Positions 19,260-28,242 of a DNA stretch of 64,000 nt are shown piece after piece. Within the stretch, counting starts at the first letter, position 1. Every line of letters starts with the position of its first letter. The stretch lies in assembly GCF_013387495.1 (NCBI RefSeq), contig NZ_JABZEE010000001.1:124001-188000 (forward strand), in the 5' to 3' direction. This DNA is from Streptomyces sp. PKU-EA00015. Lineage in GTDB: Bacteria; Actinomycetota; Actinomycetes; Streptomycetales; Streptomycetaceae. The translations under genes were made by a program, and so were the position numbers. The notes below the pieces were generated by a model. It searched no databases. It saw only the letters and a program-made list of their open reading frames with translations, and was not told the DNA's origin.

Positions 19260-21401
19260 ATGGGCATCGATGTCGACGCGTTCCTCCGTCGTCTGGCTGA
19301 GGAGCTCAGACCCCGGGCGGAGGAGTCGGCCGACCTGCTGCTGCGACGCCTGCGCGTCGACATGCCCGAGCTGTGGGAGCACGAAGAGATCACCGAGCTC
19401 GCGCTGGAGGAGACGGCCGGGCACATCACCAGGTTCCTGGACGTGCTCGAAGGGCGCATCGACGTGACGGAGGTCGAGGCGCCGCCCGAGGCGCTGGGCA
19501 TCGCCCGCCAGGCCGCCCGGCGCGGGGTGCCGATCAGCGGGCTGCTGCGCTCCTACCGCCTCGGTCACTGGGTCCTGGTCCAGCTGATCCAGGGCGAGGC
19601 CGCCCGGCTCACCGATGACTGGGAGCTGATGAACGCCGCGGCCACGCGACTGGTCGGCGCGGCCTTCGCGTACGTCGACCGCGGGTCGGAGCAGGTCGTC
19701 GCGGCCTATCAGGAGGAGCGCGACCGGCGGGTGCAGCGACGGCTGCTGCTGGCCAACGAGGCGAGCCGGCGGATCGGGACGAGTCTCGACACCGCCCATA
19801 CCGCCGAGGAGCTGGCGGAGTTCGGCACCGAGGACTTCGCCGACCTCGTCACCGTCGACCTCCTCGACTCCCTGCTCCACGACGGCGACGCCCATCCGCC
19901 CGCGCCGGCCGCGCGCACGCCGGTGCTGCGTCGTATCGCCCAGCGTTCGGCGCTGGACGACGACGCGAACCTGCCGGTCGTCACCGGCCGGACGCATACC
20001 TACCCGGCGGAATCGGAACAAGCGCGCGCACTGGCCTCGGGACAGCCGCGCCTGCATCGCGCCACGGCGGCCGCGTCCGACCACCACTCCGCGCTGCTGC
20101 TACCCCTGCGGGCCCGCGGCAACGTCCTGGGCCTCGCCCACTTCCTCCGCCGCGCCACCGCACCCCCCTTCGACGACGACGACTTTGTGCTGGCCCAGGA
20201 GATCGCGGCACTGGCGGCGGTGTCCATCGACAACGCCCGCCGGTACAGCCAGGAGCGCACCACCGCGCTCACCCTCCAGCGGAGCCTGCTGCCGCAGCGC
20301 GCGGTGCAGCAGTCCGCCGTCGACACGGCGTCCCGCTATCTGCCGAGCGGTGCGCGGACCGGCGTGGGCGGTGACTGGTACGACGTGATTCCGCTGTCCG
20401 GAGCGCGCGTCGCCCTCGTCGTCGGCGACGTCGTCGGCCGCGGGCTGCACGCCGCCGCCACCATGGGCCGCCTGCGCACGGCCGTGCGGTCCTTCGCGGA
20501 CATCGATCTGATGCCCGACGAGCTCCTCACGCACCTGGACGACGTGGTGATCCGTCTCCAGCACGAGGAGGCGCGGGACGACGGCGAGTTGAGCGCCACC
20601 TGCCTGTACGCGGTCTACGATCCGGTGTCCCGCCTGTGCACGCTGGCCAGCGCCGGCCATGTCGCCCCGGCCGTGGCAACTCCTCCTCCCGCCCGGGGCG
20701 TCGACGCCACCTGGGCGGTCGACTTCCCCGAGATGCCGATCGGCCCGCCCCTGGGCCTGGGCGGACTCCCCTTCGAAACGGCGCAGTTCGAGCTGGCGGA
20801 GGGCAGCCTGCTGGCCCTGTACACCGACGGCCTCATCCAGAGCCGTGGCCGTGACGTCGACTCCGCGCGCGCCGCGCTGTGCGACGCCCTCACCGATGGA
20901 CCGGACGCGCCGGAGGATATCTGCGACCGGCTGCTGGCCGCCGTACTGCCCGTCGACCGCTCCGACGACGTCGCTCTGCTGGTGGCGCGGACCCGGGCCC
21001 TCGACCCCGGCCACGTCACCACGCTGGACCTGCCCTCGGACCCGGCGGCCGTCGCAGGCGCGCGCGGCCACACGTCCGAGACGCTCGCCGCCTGGGGGCT
21101 GGAGGAGCTGTCCTTCGCCACGGAACTGATCGTCAGCGAACTGGTCACCAACGCGATCCGCTACGGCAAGGGTCCGATCCAGCTCCGGCTGATCCTGCAG
21201 TCCACGCTCACCTGCGAGGTCTTCGACACGAACAGCACCTCCCCGCACCTGCGCCACGCCCGCACCTTCGACGAGGGCGGGCGCGGGCTGCTGCTGGTCG
21301 CCCAGCTCGCCGAGCGCTGGGGCACACGGCACAGCCGCGAGGGCAAGGTGATCTGGGCGGAACAGGCCCTGCCCACCGAGGCGGACGGCGTCCTCAGATG
21401 A
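19260..21401 (+). CDS. RsbRD-like, GAF, SpoIIE phosphatase and HATPase fusion
   Basis: This single polypeptide of 713 aa joins several parts of a partner switch. Residues 1-170 are helical and resemble the RsbRD/CdaR-type N-terminal domain (LWEHEEITELALEE, LLRSYRLGHWVLVQLI). A GAF domain spans about 175-340. The SpoIIE/PP2C domain follows (TGVGGDWYDVIPLSG, VVGDVVGRGLHAAATMG, LYTDGLIQSRG). The end, from about 595, is an RsbW-like kinase/ATPase domain (ELIVSELVTNAIRYG N-box; DEGGRGLLLVAQLAERWGTR G-box). It could thus both phosphorylate and dephosphorylate anti-sigma antagonists. The ATG at 19260 gives a typical MGIDVDAFLRRLAEELRP start. The end overlaps the convergent symporter gene by eight bases. 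Confidence 0.88.
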   Translation: MGIDVDAFLRRLAEELRPRAEESADLLLRRLRVDMPELWEHEEITELALEETAGHITRFLDVLEGRIDVTEVEAPPEALGIARQAARRGVPISGLLRSYRLGHWVLVQLIQGEAARLTDDWELMNAAATRLVGAAFAYVDRGSEQVVAAYQEERDRRVQRRLLLANEASRRIGTSLDTAHTAEELAEFGTEDFADLVTVDLLDSLLHDGDAHPPAPAARTPVLRRIAQRSALDDDANLPVVTGRTHTYPAESEQARALASGQPRLHRATAAASDHHSALLLPLRARGNVLGLAHFLRRATAPPFDDDDFVLAQEIAALAAVSIDNARRYSQERTTALTLQRSLLPQRAVQQSAVDTASRYLPSGARTGVGGDWYDVIPLSGARVALVVGDVVGRGLHAAATMGRLRTAVRSFADIDLMPDELLTHLDDVVIRLQHEEARDDGELSATCLYAVYDPVSRLCTLASAGHVAPAVATPPPARGVDATWAVDFPEMPIGPPLGLGGLPFETAQFELAEGSLLALYTDGLIQSRGRDVDSARAALCDALTDGPDAPEDICDRLLAAVLPVDRSDDVALLVARTRALDPGHVTTLDLPSDPAAVAGARGHTSETLAAWGLEELSFATELIVSELVTNAIRYGKGPIQLRLILQSTLTCEVFDTNSTSPHLRHARTFDEGGRGLLLVAQLAERWGTRHSREGKVIWAEQALPTEADGVLR

Positions 21402-22992
21402 CGCCCTGCTCCACCCGTCTCCCGGCGTGAACCGGACCCCGGCCCGGGTTCCTGCTGCCGAGCCATCCGAGGAGGAACGCCGCGGGTACGGAGACCAGGC
21501 CCGGGGACCGGAACGGATACCAGTTGAAATCCGCCCCCGGCATGAGCGCGTACGCGGATCCGGACACGGTGGGAGAGAACATCGTCAGGATGGTGCACAG
21601 CAGCAGCCCTCCGTAGACGGACCACACCAGTCCTGTGCGGTTGAATCCCTTCCAGAAGAAGGAGTAGACGACCGCCGGGGCCACGCATGAGGCCGCGACG
21701 CTCATCGAGAAGATGGCGAGGAACTCCAGCGAGTACCGGTGCGCGGCCGCGGACAGCGTCAGACCCATGACGCCCAAGGCGACGATGGCAAGACGCAGGA
21801 CGGGCACCTGTCGGGTGGTGGTGCGAGGGCCGTCGGCGCGCGCGAAGACATCGTGGGCCAGGGAGACGGCGGCTGCGAACACCACGCTGGTCACGGTCGT
21901 GAGGACGACAAGGAAAGCGACACAGGCCACGACGGTGATCAGCGCGGCGCGCGTGGCGGAGCCGTTCGGCAGGACGTCGGAGGCGAGCAGGATCGGGGAG
22001 CCCTGCCCGTTGGCGTCGACCATGCCGATTCCCCAGCCACCGACCACCGCCGCGGCCGCGAAGCCCGTGGCGATCAGGAGGAGGAAGTAGGCACCGGTCA
22101 GGCCCGCGGCGATGCTCATGGATCGCCGTGCCGAGCGGCCGCTGCGGGACGCGGCGATGCGCAGGATCAGGTGCGGCATCGCGACCGTCCCGAGGATCTG
22201 GACGAGGTGATCGCTGATCATGTTGAGGGGCACGAGGCTCGATATGTGTGCCCAGAGCCCCGGTCCCAGGTAGTCGTCGGGCGCCACGCTCTTGTCCACC
22301 GCGGCCGAGAGCAGGCTCCCCGCGTCCCACGAGAACTTCCGCAGGGACAGCACCGTGAGCACCGCGAGCGTCACCAGGGTGATGACGACCTTGACCACGT
22401 GGATGCGGCTGGTGCCCTTGAAATCCGCCACCGCGGCGAAGCAGACGACGAGCCCGCCCATCAACACCGTGCACAGCACCTGGGCCGCATCGGTCGACAT
22501 GCCGATCAGCATGGCCGCGATGATGCCGCCGGCCCGCAGCTGGAGCACGAGCATGGGAAGCGTGACGGCGAGGGTCACCACAGCCGCGGCGATGCGCGGC
22601 GCCGACCCGGACGCCCGCAGGGAGAAGAGGTCGCCGAGTGTGTAGCGGCCACTGTTGCGGATCTTTTGCGCGAGGAGCAGCAGCAGTCCGAGTGCGATGA
22701 CGCTGTCGACGGCGGAGGCGTATCCGTCGTAGCCGAAGAGAGCGATGGCCCCGGTGGTCGCGAACAGGGTGAGGACGGAGATGTGTTCGCCGGCCATGGC
22801 GAACCCGTTGAAGACCGGTGAGAGGGACCGGTCGGCGATGTACAGCCCTTCCGGGTGGTCGTCGTGGGTGGCCAGAGTGAGGACCCACAGCAGGGCCAGA
22901 CCGATGAAGAGGAAGAAGGCGATCAGCACCGGGCCTCTCGCCGCCGAACCGATCGGGTCGTGTCCGCTCGAACTCAGGAGGTACCAGGTCAC
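21394..22992 (-). CDS. Sodium:solute symporter (ActP/MctC-like)
   Basis: The protein (532 aa) is a 13-span transporter of the SSS family. The N-terminal part LYIADRSLSPVFNGFAMAGE and SVLTLFATTGAIALFGYDG match the acetate/monocarboxylate branch. Later helices include SDHLVQILGTVAMPHLILR and VASDVLPNG-like loops. It imports a small carboxylate with Na+. The GTG start overlaps the stop of the upstream DUF485 gene by four bases, the same arrangement as yjcH-actP. It lies next to the amine island and could take up a related organic acid, but the pair is common elsewhere without such neighbours. Confidence 0.88.
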   Translation of the reverse strand: MTWYLLSSSGHDPIGSAARGPVLIAFFLFIGLALLWVLTLATHDDHPEGLYIADRSLSPVFNGFAMAGEHISVLTLFATTGAIALFGYDGYASAVDSVIALGLLLLLAQKIRNSGRYTLGDLFSLRASGSAPRIAAAVVTLAVTLPMLVLQLRAGGIIAAMLIGMSTDAAQVLCTVLMGGLVVCFAAVADFKGTSRIHVVKVVITLVTLAVLTVLSLRKFSWDAGSLLSAAVDKSVAPDDYLGPGLWAHISSLVPLNMISDHLVQILGTVAMPHLILRIAASRSGRSARRSMSIAAGLTGAYFLLLIATGFAAAAVVGGWGIGMVDANGQGSPILLASDVLPNGSATRAALITVVACVAFLVVLTTVTSVVFAAAVSLAHDVFARADGPRTTTRQVPVLRLAIVALGVMGLTLSAAAHRYSLEFLAIFSMSVAASCVAPAVVYSFFWKGFNRTGLVWSVYGGLLLCTILTMFSPTVSGSAYALMPGADFNWYPFRSPGLVSVPAAFLLGWLGSRNPGRGPVHAGRRVEQGVI

Positions 22993-23348
22993 CGGGTCAC
23001 CGCCCGGGACTCGTCGGGCGGAGAGGCACCCGAGGCCCCGGACGTCAGGGGCCGTTCGAGGTGGTCACACACCCGCATCACCCGGTTCTCGTACCGCCAG
23101 ACGCTGCCGGCGAAGACGCCGAGCTCCAGGATTCCCCAGCCGAGGCCCAGCGTGAGCCGGCCGTACACGGGAACCTTGGCGAGCTCGGCGGCACAGGACA
23201 GCACGACACCGACGGCGAAGGGCACCGCGTTGAGGGCAAGGAACACCAACTGGGCACGGTGCACGGCGTGGCGGTGAATATCAGCGTGTTGCGGACGAAC
23301 GTCCGTCATCGGCTCATCGGGCGGCTTCGGAACGAAGTAGGAGCACAC
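22989..23348 (-). CDS. DUF485 membrane protein, partner of the symporter
   Basis: A 119-residue protein with two membrane spans (LVFLALNAVPFAVGVVLSCA and LTLGLGWGILELGVFAGSVW) in a DUF485 frame, the family of E. coli YjcH. Members are encoded directly before SSS-type acetate symporters and are thought to assist or regulate them. The GTG at 23348 has GAGAG close upstream; ATG at codon 14 (MTDVRPQ) is a reasonable alternative. Coupling to the symporter through a GTGA overlap is clear. Confidence 0.82.
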   Translation of the reverse strand: MCSYFVPKPPDEPMTDVRPQHADIHRHAVHRAQLVFLALNAVPFAVGVVLSCAAELAKVPVYGRLTLGLGWGILELGVFAGSVWRYENRVMRVCDHLERPLTSGASGASPPDESRAVTR

Positions 23349-23418
23349 GGAACTCTCTTGTAAGTAAGGGTGCGGGGGTTCGGGACGTAGTCACGGCGAT
23401 CCGTGGCACGGACACGCT

Positions 23419-23447
23419 GACGGCCTCGCGGTCACAGCGGGGCCGTC
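23419..23447 (-). terminator. Imperfect hairpin after the flavoprotein gene
   Basis: GACGGCC and GGCCGTC pair over seven bases with additional weak pairing inside the loop. It lies about 25 bases past the stop of the DAO-type oxidoreductase and marks the left end of the amine island transcript. Confidence 0.45.
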
Positions 23448-23472
23448 ACTCCTTGCCATCCGACCGGAACGG

Positions 23473-24819
23473 TCAGGCCACGGGCACCGAGCCTCGACGG
23501 GCGTTGCGCCGGCTTCCGTTGACCAGATCGTTGAAACGGTCGACGGCCCAGATGGTGCGCAGTCCCAGCGGGCCCATCATCATCGGACGAGGGAACGTCG
23601 GCTTCTTCGCCCACAATCCCTCCAAGTCCTCGTGTCGCTCGCCGTCGACGATGAGATCGGCGATGAGGGACCCGACGTAGGGTGCTTGAGCCAAGCCGTG
23701 GCCGTTGCAGGCGATCGAGTAGAAGATGTTGTCGTCGATCTGCCCGGCGAGCGGAAGCCAGGACGAGGTGATCGCGATCCATCCTCCCCACGCACGATCG
23801 ATCGCGACGTCGGACAGAGCGGGAAACCGCGTCGCGAAGGCTTCTGCCAGTTCTTCGACGAGCGCCGGGTCCGGCTTCTTCTGCGGGAGGGGATACGTCG
23901 TGCCGCGCTCAAGCCGTCGGACGCCGAACACGATGGTGTTGCGCGGCGTCAGGCGGTAGTTCTCCATGATGTTGTGCTGGGTGACGAGTCCCGACCGACT
24001 GGTCCACCCCAGTGCCGCCAGACGGGCAGGATCGATGGGCTCGGTCTCCACCTCGATGACCCAGATGGGCACGGAGAGCCGTGGAGGAGTGATGTCCCAC
24101 TCCCCCGCGTACGCGTTCGTCGCCAGAACCACTTGGTGTGCCCGCACCGCCCCTTGAGGAGTGGTGAGGACCACCTGACCGCGGTCGCGCGTGACATCGG
24201 TGACCTTCGTCCGCTCGAAGACTCGCGCGGACGTGCCGAGCAGTGCGCGGCGCACACACGAGGTGAACCTGCCGGGATTCATCATTCCCCCGACCACCTC
24301 GCGCATCCCGCCGAGGAATCCGCGGGGGATTCCGAGTTCTTCGCTCGTACCCAGTTCCACGTGGCCGCCGGCGCGCTGAAGGATCTTGGTCACACGGCGC
24401 ACTCGGCCCATCTGTCCACGAGACACCGCCGCGAAGACGTTGCCCGTCGGTTCGTAGTCGCAGTCGATGTCGTACGTCTTGATGAGGTCTGCCACGTGGT
24501 GCGCGGCGTGCTCGGCAAGTCGGACCATGCCGGGCATCTTCTTGCGGAACAACAGATTGAGGAGTTGGAGGTCCCCGCCTGGTGCACCCGCCACTTGCCC
24601 TGCGTTGCGGGAGCTGGAGCCGTGTCCGCAGAACTCGGCCTCCAGCAGCACCACGTCCTGCCCGCGTTCGGCCAGTCGTAGCGCCGTCGACATGCCTCCG
24701 AGGCCGCCGCCGACGACCGCGACCTCACAGGTGAGGTCGCCGGTCAGGGCCGGCTGGATGTCTGCGGGCGGATCGACCCAGCCGCTGAAGGTGGTGTACT
24801 CGACGTTGTCGGTCTTCAT
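23473..24819 (-). CDS. DAO-type FAD-dependent oxidoreductase (PuuB-like)
   Basis: This 448-residue flavoprotein binds FAD at its N-terminus (VAVVGGGLGGMSTALRLAER, then LLEAEFCGHGSSSRNAGQV). The SRNAGQ element and the C-terminal WGGWIAITSSWLPLAGQ with SIACNGHGLAQAPYVG place it in the DAO family close to gamma-glutamylputrescine oxidase and other amine oxidases. With the glutamine-synthetase-like ligase, aldehyde dehydrogenase and PuuD-like hydrolase of the same island it would oxidise a gamma-glutamylated amine to the aldehyde, releasing ammonia and H2O2. The ATG at 24819 follows the membrane protein gene by about 40 bases. The exact substrate is not shown by the sequence. Confidence 0.8.
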   Translation of the reverse strand: MKTDNVEYTTFSGWVDPPADIQPALTGDLTCEVAVVGGGLGGMSTALRLAERGQDVVLLEAEFCGHGSSSRNAGQVAGAPGGDLQLLNLLFRKKMPGMVRLAEHAAHHVADLIKTYDIDCDYEPTGNVFAAVSRGQMGRVRRVTKILQRAGGHVELGTSEELGIPRGFLGGMREVVGGMMNPGRFTSCVRRALLGTSARVFERTKVTDVTRDRGQVVLTTPQGAVRAHQVVLATNAYAGEWDITPPRLSVPIWVIEVETEPIDPARLAALGWTSRSGLVTQHNIMENYRLTPRNTIVFGVRRLERGTTYPLPQKKPDPALVEELAEAFATRFPALSDVAIDRAWGGWIAITSSWLPLAGQIDDNIFYSIACNGHGLAQAPYVGSLIADLIVDGERHEDLEGLWAKKPTFPRPMMMGPLGLRTIWAVDRFNDLVNGSRRNARRGSVPVA

Positions 24820-24861
24820 CTGATCACTCCTCGCGAACGTGCCCTGTCCTTGGTGCGTTGC

Positions 24862-25557
24862 TCAGGCCCGAGCGACGCTGTGTCCGTTCACAACCGGTTC
24901 CGCACCCGTCGCCACGTTGTGGTTGTGCAGCGCGCGGTAGGCGATGAAGTACACGAACATCTGGAATCCCCAGGTGGCCAGCGCGGCCGTGTAGAAGAGC
25001 GTTCGGTGCTCGTCGTCTCCCGGGATCGGGAAGAAGTCGTAGCTGATCGCGATCACCGAGCCGGCCACGGTCGCCAGCCCGGCGCCGACGGCAAGACCCT
25101 TGGCACCGCTCTTCCAGAGCCGCCACGAGAAATAGGCCAGGAAGAGGGTCGTGAGCGCGTTGACGATGACATAGAACGTTGCCGGGCCGACGTGGAGCTC
25201 GTGGCCGCGGAACTGCTGGAGATACAGGCCGGCGCCGATGGCCAGTGCGAACACGCCGACGTCGACCACGACCGTCGGCTTGTACCGGTGCGTCACGCCC
25301 ATCAGGCCCATGACGAGGATGAGGGTGATGCCGACGGATCGCGAGAAGGCGTCGAAGAAGTACGCGACGCTGTACAGGAAGCTGCCCTCGTCTCCTCCCA
25401 GAAGTGCCCAGAGGAGGAAGTTGGAGCCGGAAGTGGCGACAACCATCCATTCCAGGCCGAGCAGGTAATTGTTGTAGCGTCTGATGAATTTCCATCCGAA
25501 GTAGAAGCCGGCGAAGATCATCCAGAGATCGGCCAGCATGAAGAGCAAGTCCTTCAT
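24862..25557 (-). CDS. Membrane protein of unknown function in the amine island
   Basis: The protein (231 aa) has about seven predicted spans (for example LADLWMIFAGFYFGWKFIRR, FFDAFSRSVGITLILVMGLM, FQMFVYFIAYRALHNHN). It has no motif of a known transporter that I recognise. It is followed closely by the DAO-type oxidoreductase gene on the same strand, so it may import the amine substrate or anchor an electron acceptor. The ATG at 25557 has AAGGAA about ten bases upstream. The gene is preceded by about 370 bases that contain a broken small gene and a shared operator. Confidence 0.7.
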   Translation of the reverse strand: MKDLLFMLADLWMIFAGFYFGWKFIRRYNNYLLGLEWMVVATSGSNFLLWALLGGDEGSFLYSVAYFFDAFSRSVGITLILVMGLMGVTHRYKPTVVVDVGVFALAIGAGLYLQQFRGHELHVGPATFYVIVNALTTLFLAYFSWRLWKSGAKGLAVGAGLATVAGSVIAISYDFFPIPGDDEHRTLFYTAALATWGFQMFVYFIAYRALHNHNVATGAEPVVNGHSVARA

Positions 25558-25663
25558 GTCATTGATTCCTTGGGGTCATGCCTTCGTCCCTGCGCTGAAG
25601 GCGGTGAGTTGGTGTCGGGGGCTTCACCCGCCGCGGCAAGTGGTCCCAGCGCCAGGCGCTGCT

Positions 25664-25839
25664 TCAGACCGATGCGCCTTCGACGCGCCGACCGGACCGA
25701 GCGCGTGAGGTCAGCACGGTCATCACGACGAGCGGGGCGAGACCGTTGGACAAGGCGCGGTCGAGCAGGGCGCCGCGGACCAGACCGCGGCGTCTGCCGT
25801 GGCGTCGGGAGCGAGACGCGCGAGTTCGGTTTTCGTCAT
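25664..25839 (-). pseudogene. Possible small gene with a one-base frameshift
   Basis: From an ATG at 25839 the frame reads MTKTELARLAPDATADAAVW and then stops after a Ser/Pro-rich tail. Shifting by one base near 25770 continues into LLDRALSNGLAPLVVMTVL and a short basic end. The combined product would be about 58 aa with one hydrophobic helix. The protein-like character on both sides of the shift suggests a real small gene that is frameshifted, or a sequence error. A weak GGA is the only ribosome site. Confidence 0.35.
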
Positions 25840-25925
25840 GGCAGGTCCGTTCCTGCGAGAAGGCTGGGCCGAGCCGAAGGGGCGCCGAGCCGGCCTGGTG
25901 ATCCGGCTCATACGCTAAGGCAGAG

Positions 25926-25954
25926 TTAGTCAGATGTTCAAGACGCATGACTAA
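25926..25954. promoter_or_regulatory. Operator-like site A of the amine island
   Basis: TTAGTCA and TGACTAA form a perfect inverted repeat with a 15-base spacer. The same geometry recurs at 34760-34788 and 35869-35897. It lies between the divergent TetR gene and the membrane protein/oxidoreductase genes and could control both sides. Confidence 0.65.
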
Positions 25955-26048
25955 GAAGTTGCGGCTCGGCCGCGGGCGCGACTGTTAGGCTGGTCGGTGA
26001 CTTAATCAAGCGTCCAACTGTGTGGATGCCTTGCAACGGGAGGATTTC

Positions 26049-26660
26049 GTGGCACGTCGGATCTCCGTCGCCCAACGGCGTAGCGACTTCGTCAACGCCG
26101 CTGTGGAAGTCATCGCGACCCACGGCATCGACGGCGCAACGACCCGACGGATCGCCGAGCAGGCTCAGGCGAACCTGGCGATGCTGCACTACTGCTATGA
26201 CTCCAAGGAGGACCTCTTCGCCGATGTCTACGCATTCGTATCCGGCAAGTTCCGCGATGTGGTCAAAGACAGTGATCCGCACTCCGACCTGAGGGACACA
26301 GCTCGCCAACTCCTACGCGGTGTCATGGAGTGCTACCTGGAGTCAGCCAGCTTCACCGCGGCGACAATGGAACTGATCAGCTGGGCACGGCGTCAGCACG
26401 GAGACCGCGGTATCGCGGTGTACGACCAAGCACTTGAGACGGTGCGCGCCGTGCTTCGCAGCGCCCCCTCGGACCACCCGGTCGAACCAGAAACCATCGA
26501 TCAGATCGCCTATGTCATCGCCACCTTGGCCGACGGTTTCGCCGTGAACTGGTTCACGTACGGGGATCGGTCCGCCGCAACGCAGCAGATGGAAATCGCC
26601 GTCTCCGTACTCGACAGCTGGCTCGCGGTTCGGCTCGGAGCTACGCCCGTAGCACCGTGA
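26049..26660 (+). CDS. TetR/AcrR-family regulator, likely controller of the amine island
   Basis: The product (203 aa) has a typical N-terminal TetR DNA-binding domain: FVNAAVEVIATHGIDGATTR, RIAEQAQANLAMLHYCYDSK and EDLFADVY. The C-terminal ligand-binding domain is helical. The GTG at 26049 is preceded by GGGAGG at five bases, clearly better than the ATG at 26022. The TTAGTCA-N15-TGACTAA repeat lies about 95 bases upstream and recurs at two further promoters in the island, so this is the best candidate for the common regulator, probably as a repressor relieved by a pathway amine or acyl-CoA. That assignment is inference. Confidence 0.88.
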   Translation: MARRISVAQRRSDFVNAAVEVIATHGIDGATTRRIAEQAQANLAMLHYCYDSKEDLFADVYAFVSGKFRDVVKDSDPHSDLRDTARQLLRGVMECYLESASFTAATMELISWARRQHGDRGIAVYDQALETVRAVLRSAPSDHPVEPETIDQIAYVIATLADGFAVNWFTYGDRSAATQQMEIAVSVLDSWLAVRLGATPVAP

Positions 26661-26707
26661 TGTGACCCATGAACGCGACCGGCGGCGCGGTGCTGGGTGT
26701 GCACAGT

Positions 26708-26732
26708 GGGAGGCCCGCCGGTCGGGCCTCCC
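26708..26732. terminator. Bidirectional hairpin between TetR and aldehyde dehydrogenase genes
   Basis: GGGAGGCCCG and CGGGCCTCCC form a perfect ten-base stem with a five-base loop between two convergent genes. Confidence 0.7.
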
Positions 26733-26750
26733 CCAGATCACGTGGGGTTG

Positions 26751-28214
26751 TCACAACGGCAGGTCGGGCGAGTCGACGCCGACGACCCGGTCGCCGCAGA
26801 AGACGCGCACCGACTCCGCCGGCCCGTGGCCGCCGATGCCGGCCGGGCCCCAGAAGCTCTGAGCCGACTCCTCACCGAGGTCGGCGAGCTTGGCGCCGTT
26901 GACGCGCACCTCGCCGGCCAGCACGCGAGAGCCGACGTCGATCGCGCGGTCGGTGTCGGCTCCGAACACGTAGGCATCGAGTCCCGAGGGGTTGGCGTTG
27001 GCGAGGTGCAACGCCTGTTCGTCGGAGTCCACGGCGTGCAGAGAGACGACCGGACCGAACAGCTCGGCGGTGGCCTGAGCAGGGTCGGCGCCGGCGGCGA
27101 TCGTCGGCGACATGAAGAAGCCGTCGAGCTCGGGCAGCCGGGCGGGCCGGCGGATGCTCGCCCCGAGGTCACGCAGGCCCTCGACCCTGCTCTGGAGGGT
27201 CTGGAAATGCGGCTCGTTGGAGATCGGGCCGATCTCGACGTCCTCGTCGAGAGAGTGACCGACGACGAGCTTGGAGATCCGCTCGGTCAACGCCTCGAGA
27301 AGAGGGCCGACCAGGCTGCGGGGAGCGAGGACCTTGCCCGGCCCCTCACACCACTGCCCGTTGAGCTTGGTCATGCCGTCGAGGATGCCGTCGGCGGTGA
27401 CGTCGAGGTCGGCATCGTCCAGCACGAGCACCGGATTGTTGCCGCCGAGCTCCAGCTGCAAGACCTTGAAGTGCTCCGCGCCGGCCCGCGCGATGGCGCG
27501 GCCGGCACCCGGCCCGCCGGTGAATGAGACGATCTTGATGCGCGGGTCGGCAGTCAGCCTGGCGCCGACGGCGCCGCCGCCGTGCACCAGCTGGAGCGCG
27601 CCGCTGGGCAGGCCCGCCTCGACGAAGCACTCGACGATGATCTGCGCGCTGCCGGGCGCGTGCTCCGAGGGCTTGAGGATGACGGGGCAGCCCGCCGCCA
27701 TCGCGCTGGCGATCTTGGCCGCGGGAATGAAGCTCGGACCGTTCCACGGCGTGAGGATCGCGGCCGGCCCCCACGGCACCTTGTAACGGCGGACGTCGCG
27801 GCCGTCGGCCGCCAGCGCGGTGACGCGCGGGATGTCCACCAGGTCCGACGCCGCCCCTCGGATCCTCGCGGGCAGGAAGGCCGCGACCTTGCGCGTGACG
27901 CTGATGGGTGTGCCGCTGGTCAGCGAGTCCGTCCGTGCGATGTCCTCGGCACGGGACTCGATGATCTCGGCGACGCGCTCAAGCATGTCGGCGCGCTCAC
28001 GCCGAGCGTCCTCGTCCCAGCGGCCGATGTCGTACACGCGCTCCGCGTGCCGCAGCGCCCGATCGAGAGCGTCGGGTGCTGTCGTGACAAGGCGGTGGAC
28101 GGGCTTGCGCGTGTTGGGGTCGACGTTCCACGCGTCGTCGACCGTCGGGCACTCGCTCCAGTCGTCGGCGATGTAGTTCACCGGCTGGGGGATCGTGATC
28201 TCGTTGCTCGCCAT
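26751..28214 (-). CDS. NAD(P)-dependent aldehyde dehydrogenase
   Basis: This 487-residue enzyme belongs to the ALDH superfamily. The catalytic cysteine lies in KLNGQWCEGPGK and the general base Glu in LQLELGGNNPVLV; the nucleotide part includes FTGGPGAGRAIARAG and the N-terminal PWGPAAILTPWNGPS. The ELGGNN variant in place of ELGGKS is slightly atypical. The ATG at 28214 has AGAGGTG upstream and gives MASNEITIPQ. In the island it would oxidise the aldehyde made by the flavin oxidase or by the alcohol dehydrogenase encoded 28 bases upstream on the same strand, giving a carboxylic acid. Confidence 0.88.
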   Translation of the reverse strand: MASNEITIPQPVNYIADDWSECPTVDDAWNVDPNTRKPVHRLVTTAPDALDRALRHAERVYDIGRWDEDARRERADMLERVAEIIESRAEDIARTDSLTSGTPISVTRKVAAFLPARIRGAASDLVDIPRVTALAADGRDVRRYKVPWGPAAILTPWNGPSFIPAAKIASAMAAGCPVILKPSEHAPGSAQIIVECFVEAGLPSGALQLVHGGGAVGARLTADPRIKIVSFTGGPGAGRAIARAGAEHFKVLQLELGGNNPVLVLDDADLDVTADGILDGMTKLNGQWCEGPGKVLAPRSLVGPLLEALTERISKLVVGHSLDEDVEIGPISNEPHFQTLQSRVEGLRDLGASIRRPARLPELDGFFMSPTIAAGADPAQATAELFGPVVSLHAVDSDEQALHLANANPSGLDAYVFGADTDRAIDVGSRVLAGEVRVNGAKLADLGEESAQSFWGPAGIGGHGPAESVRVFCGDRVVGVDSPDLPL

Positions 28215-28242
28215 GGGGTTCACCTCTGCATTCACTCGTCGG

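Noticed and set aside
18931..19467. 178-codon plus-strand frame before the switch phosphatase
   Set aside because: No ribosome site, and it overlaps the phosphatase gene in another frame. The first part looks mildly protein-like but matches nothing I know.
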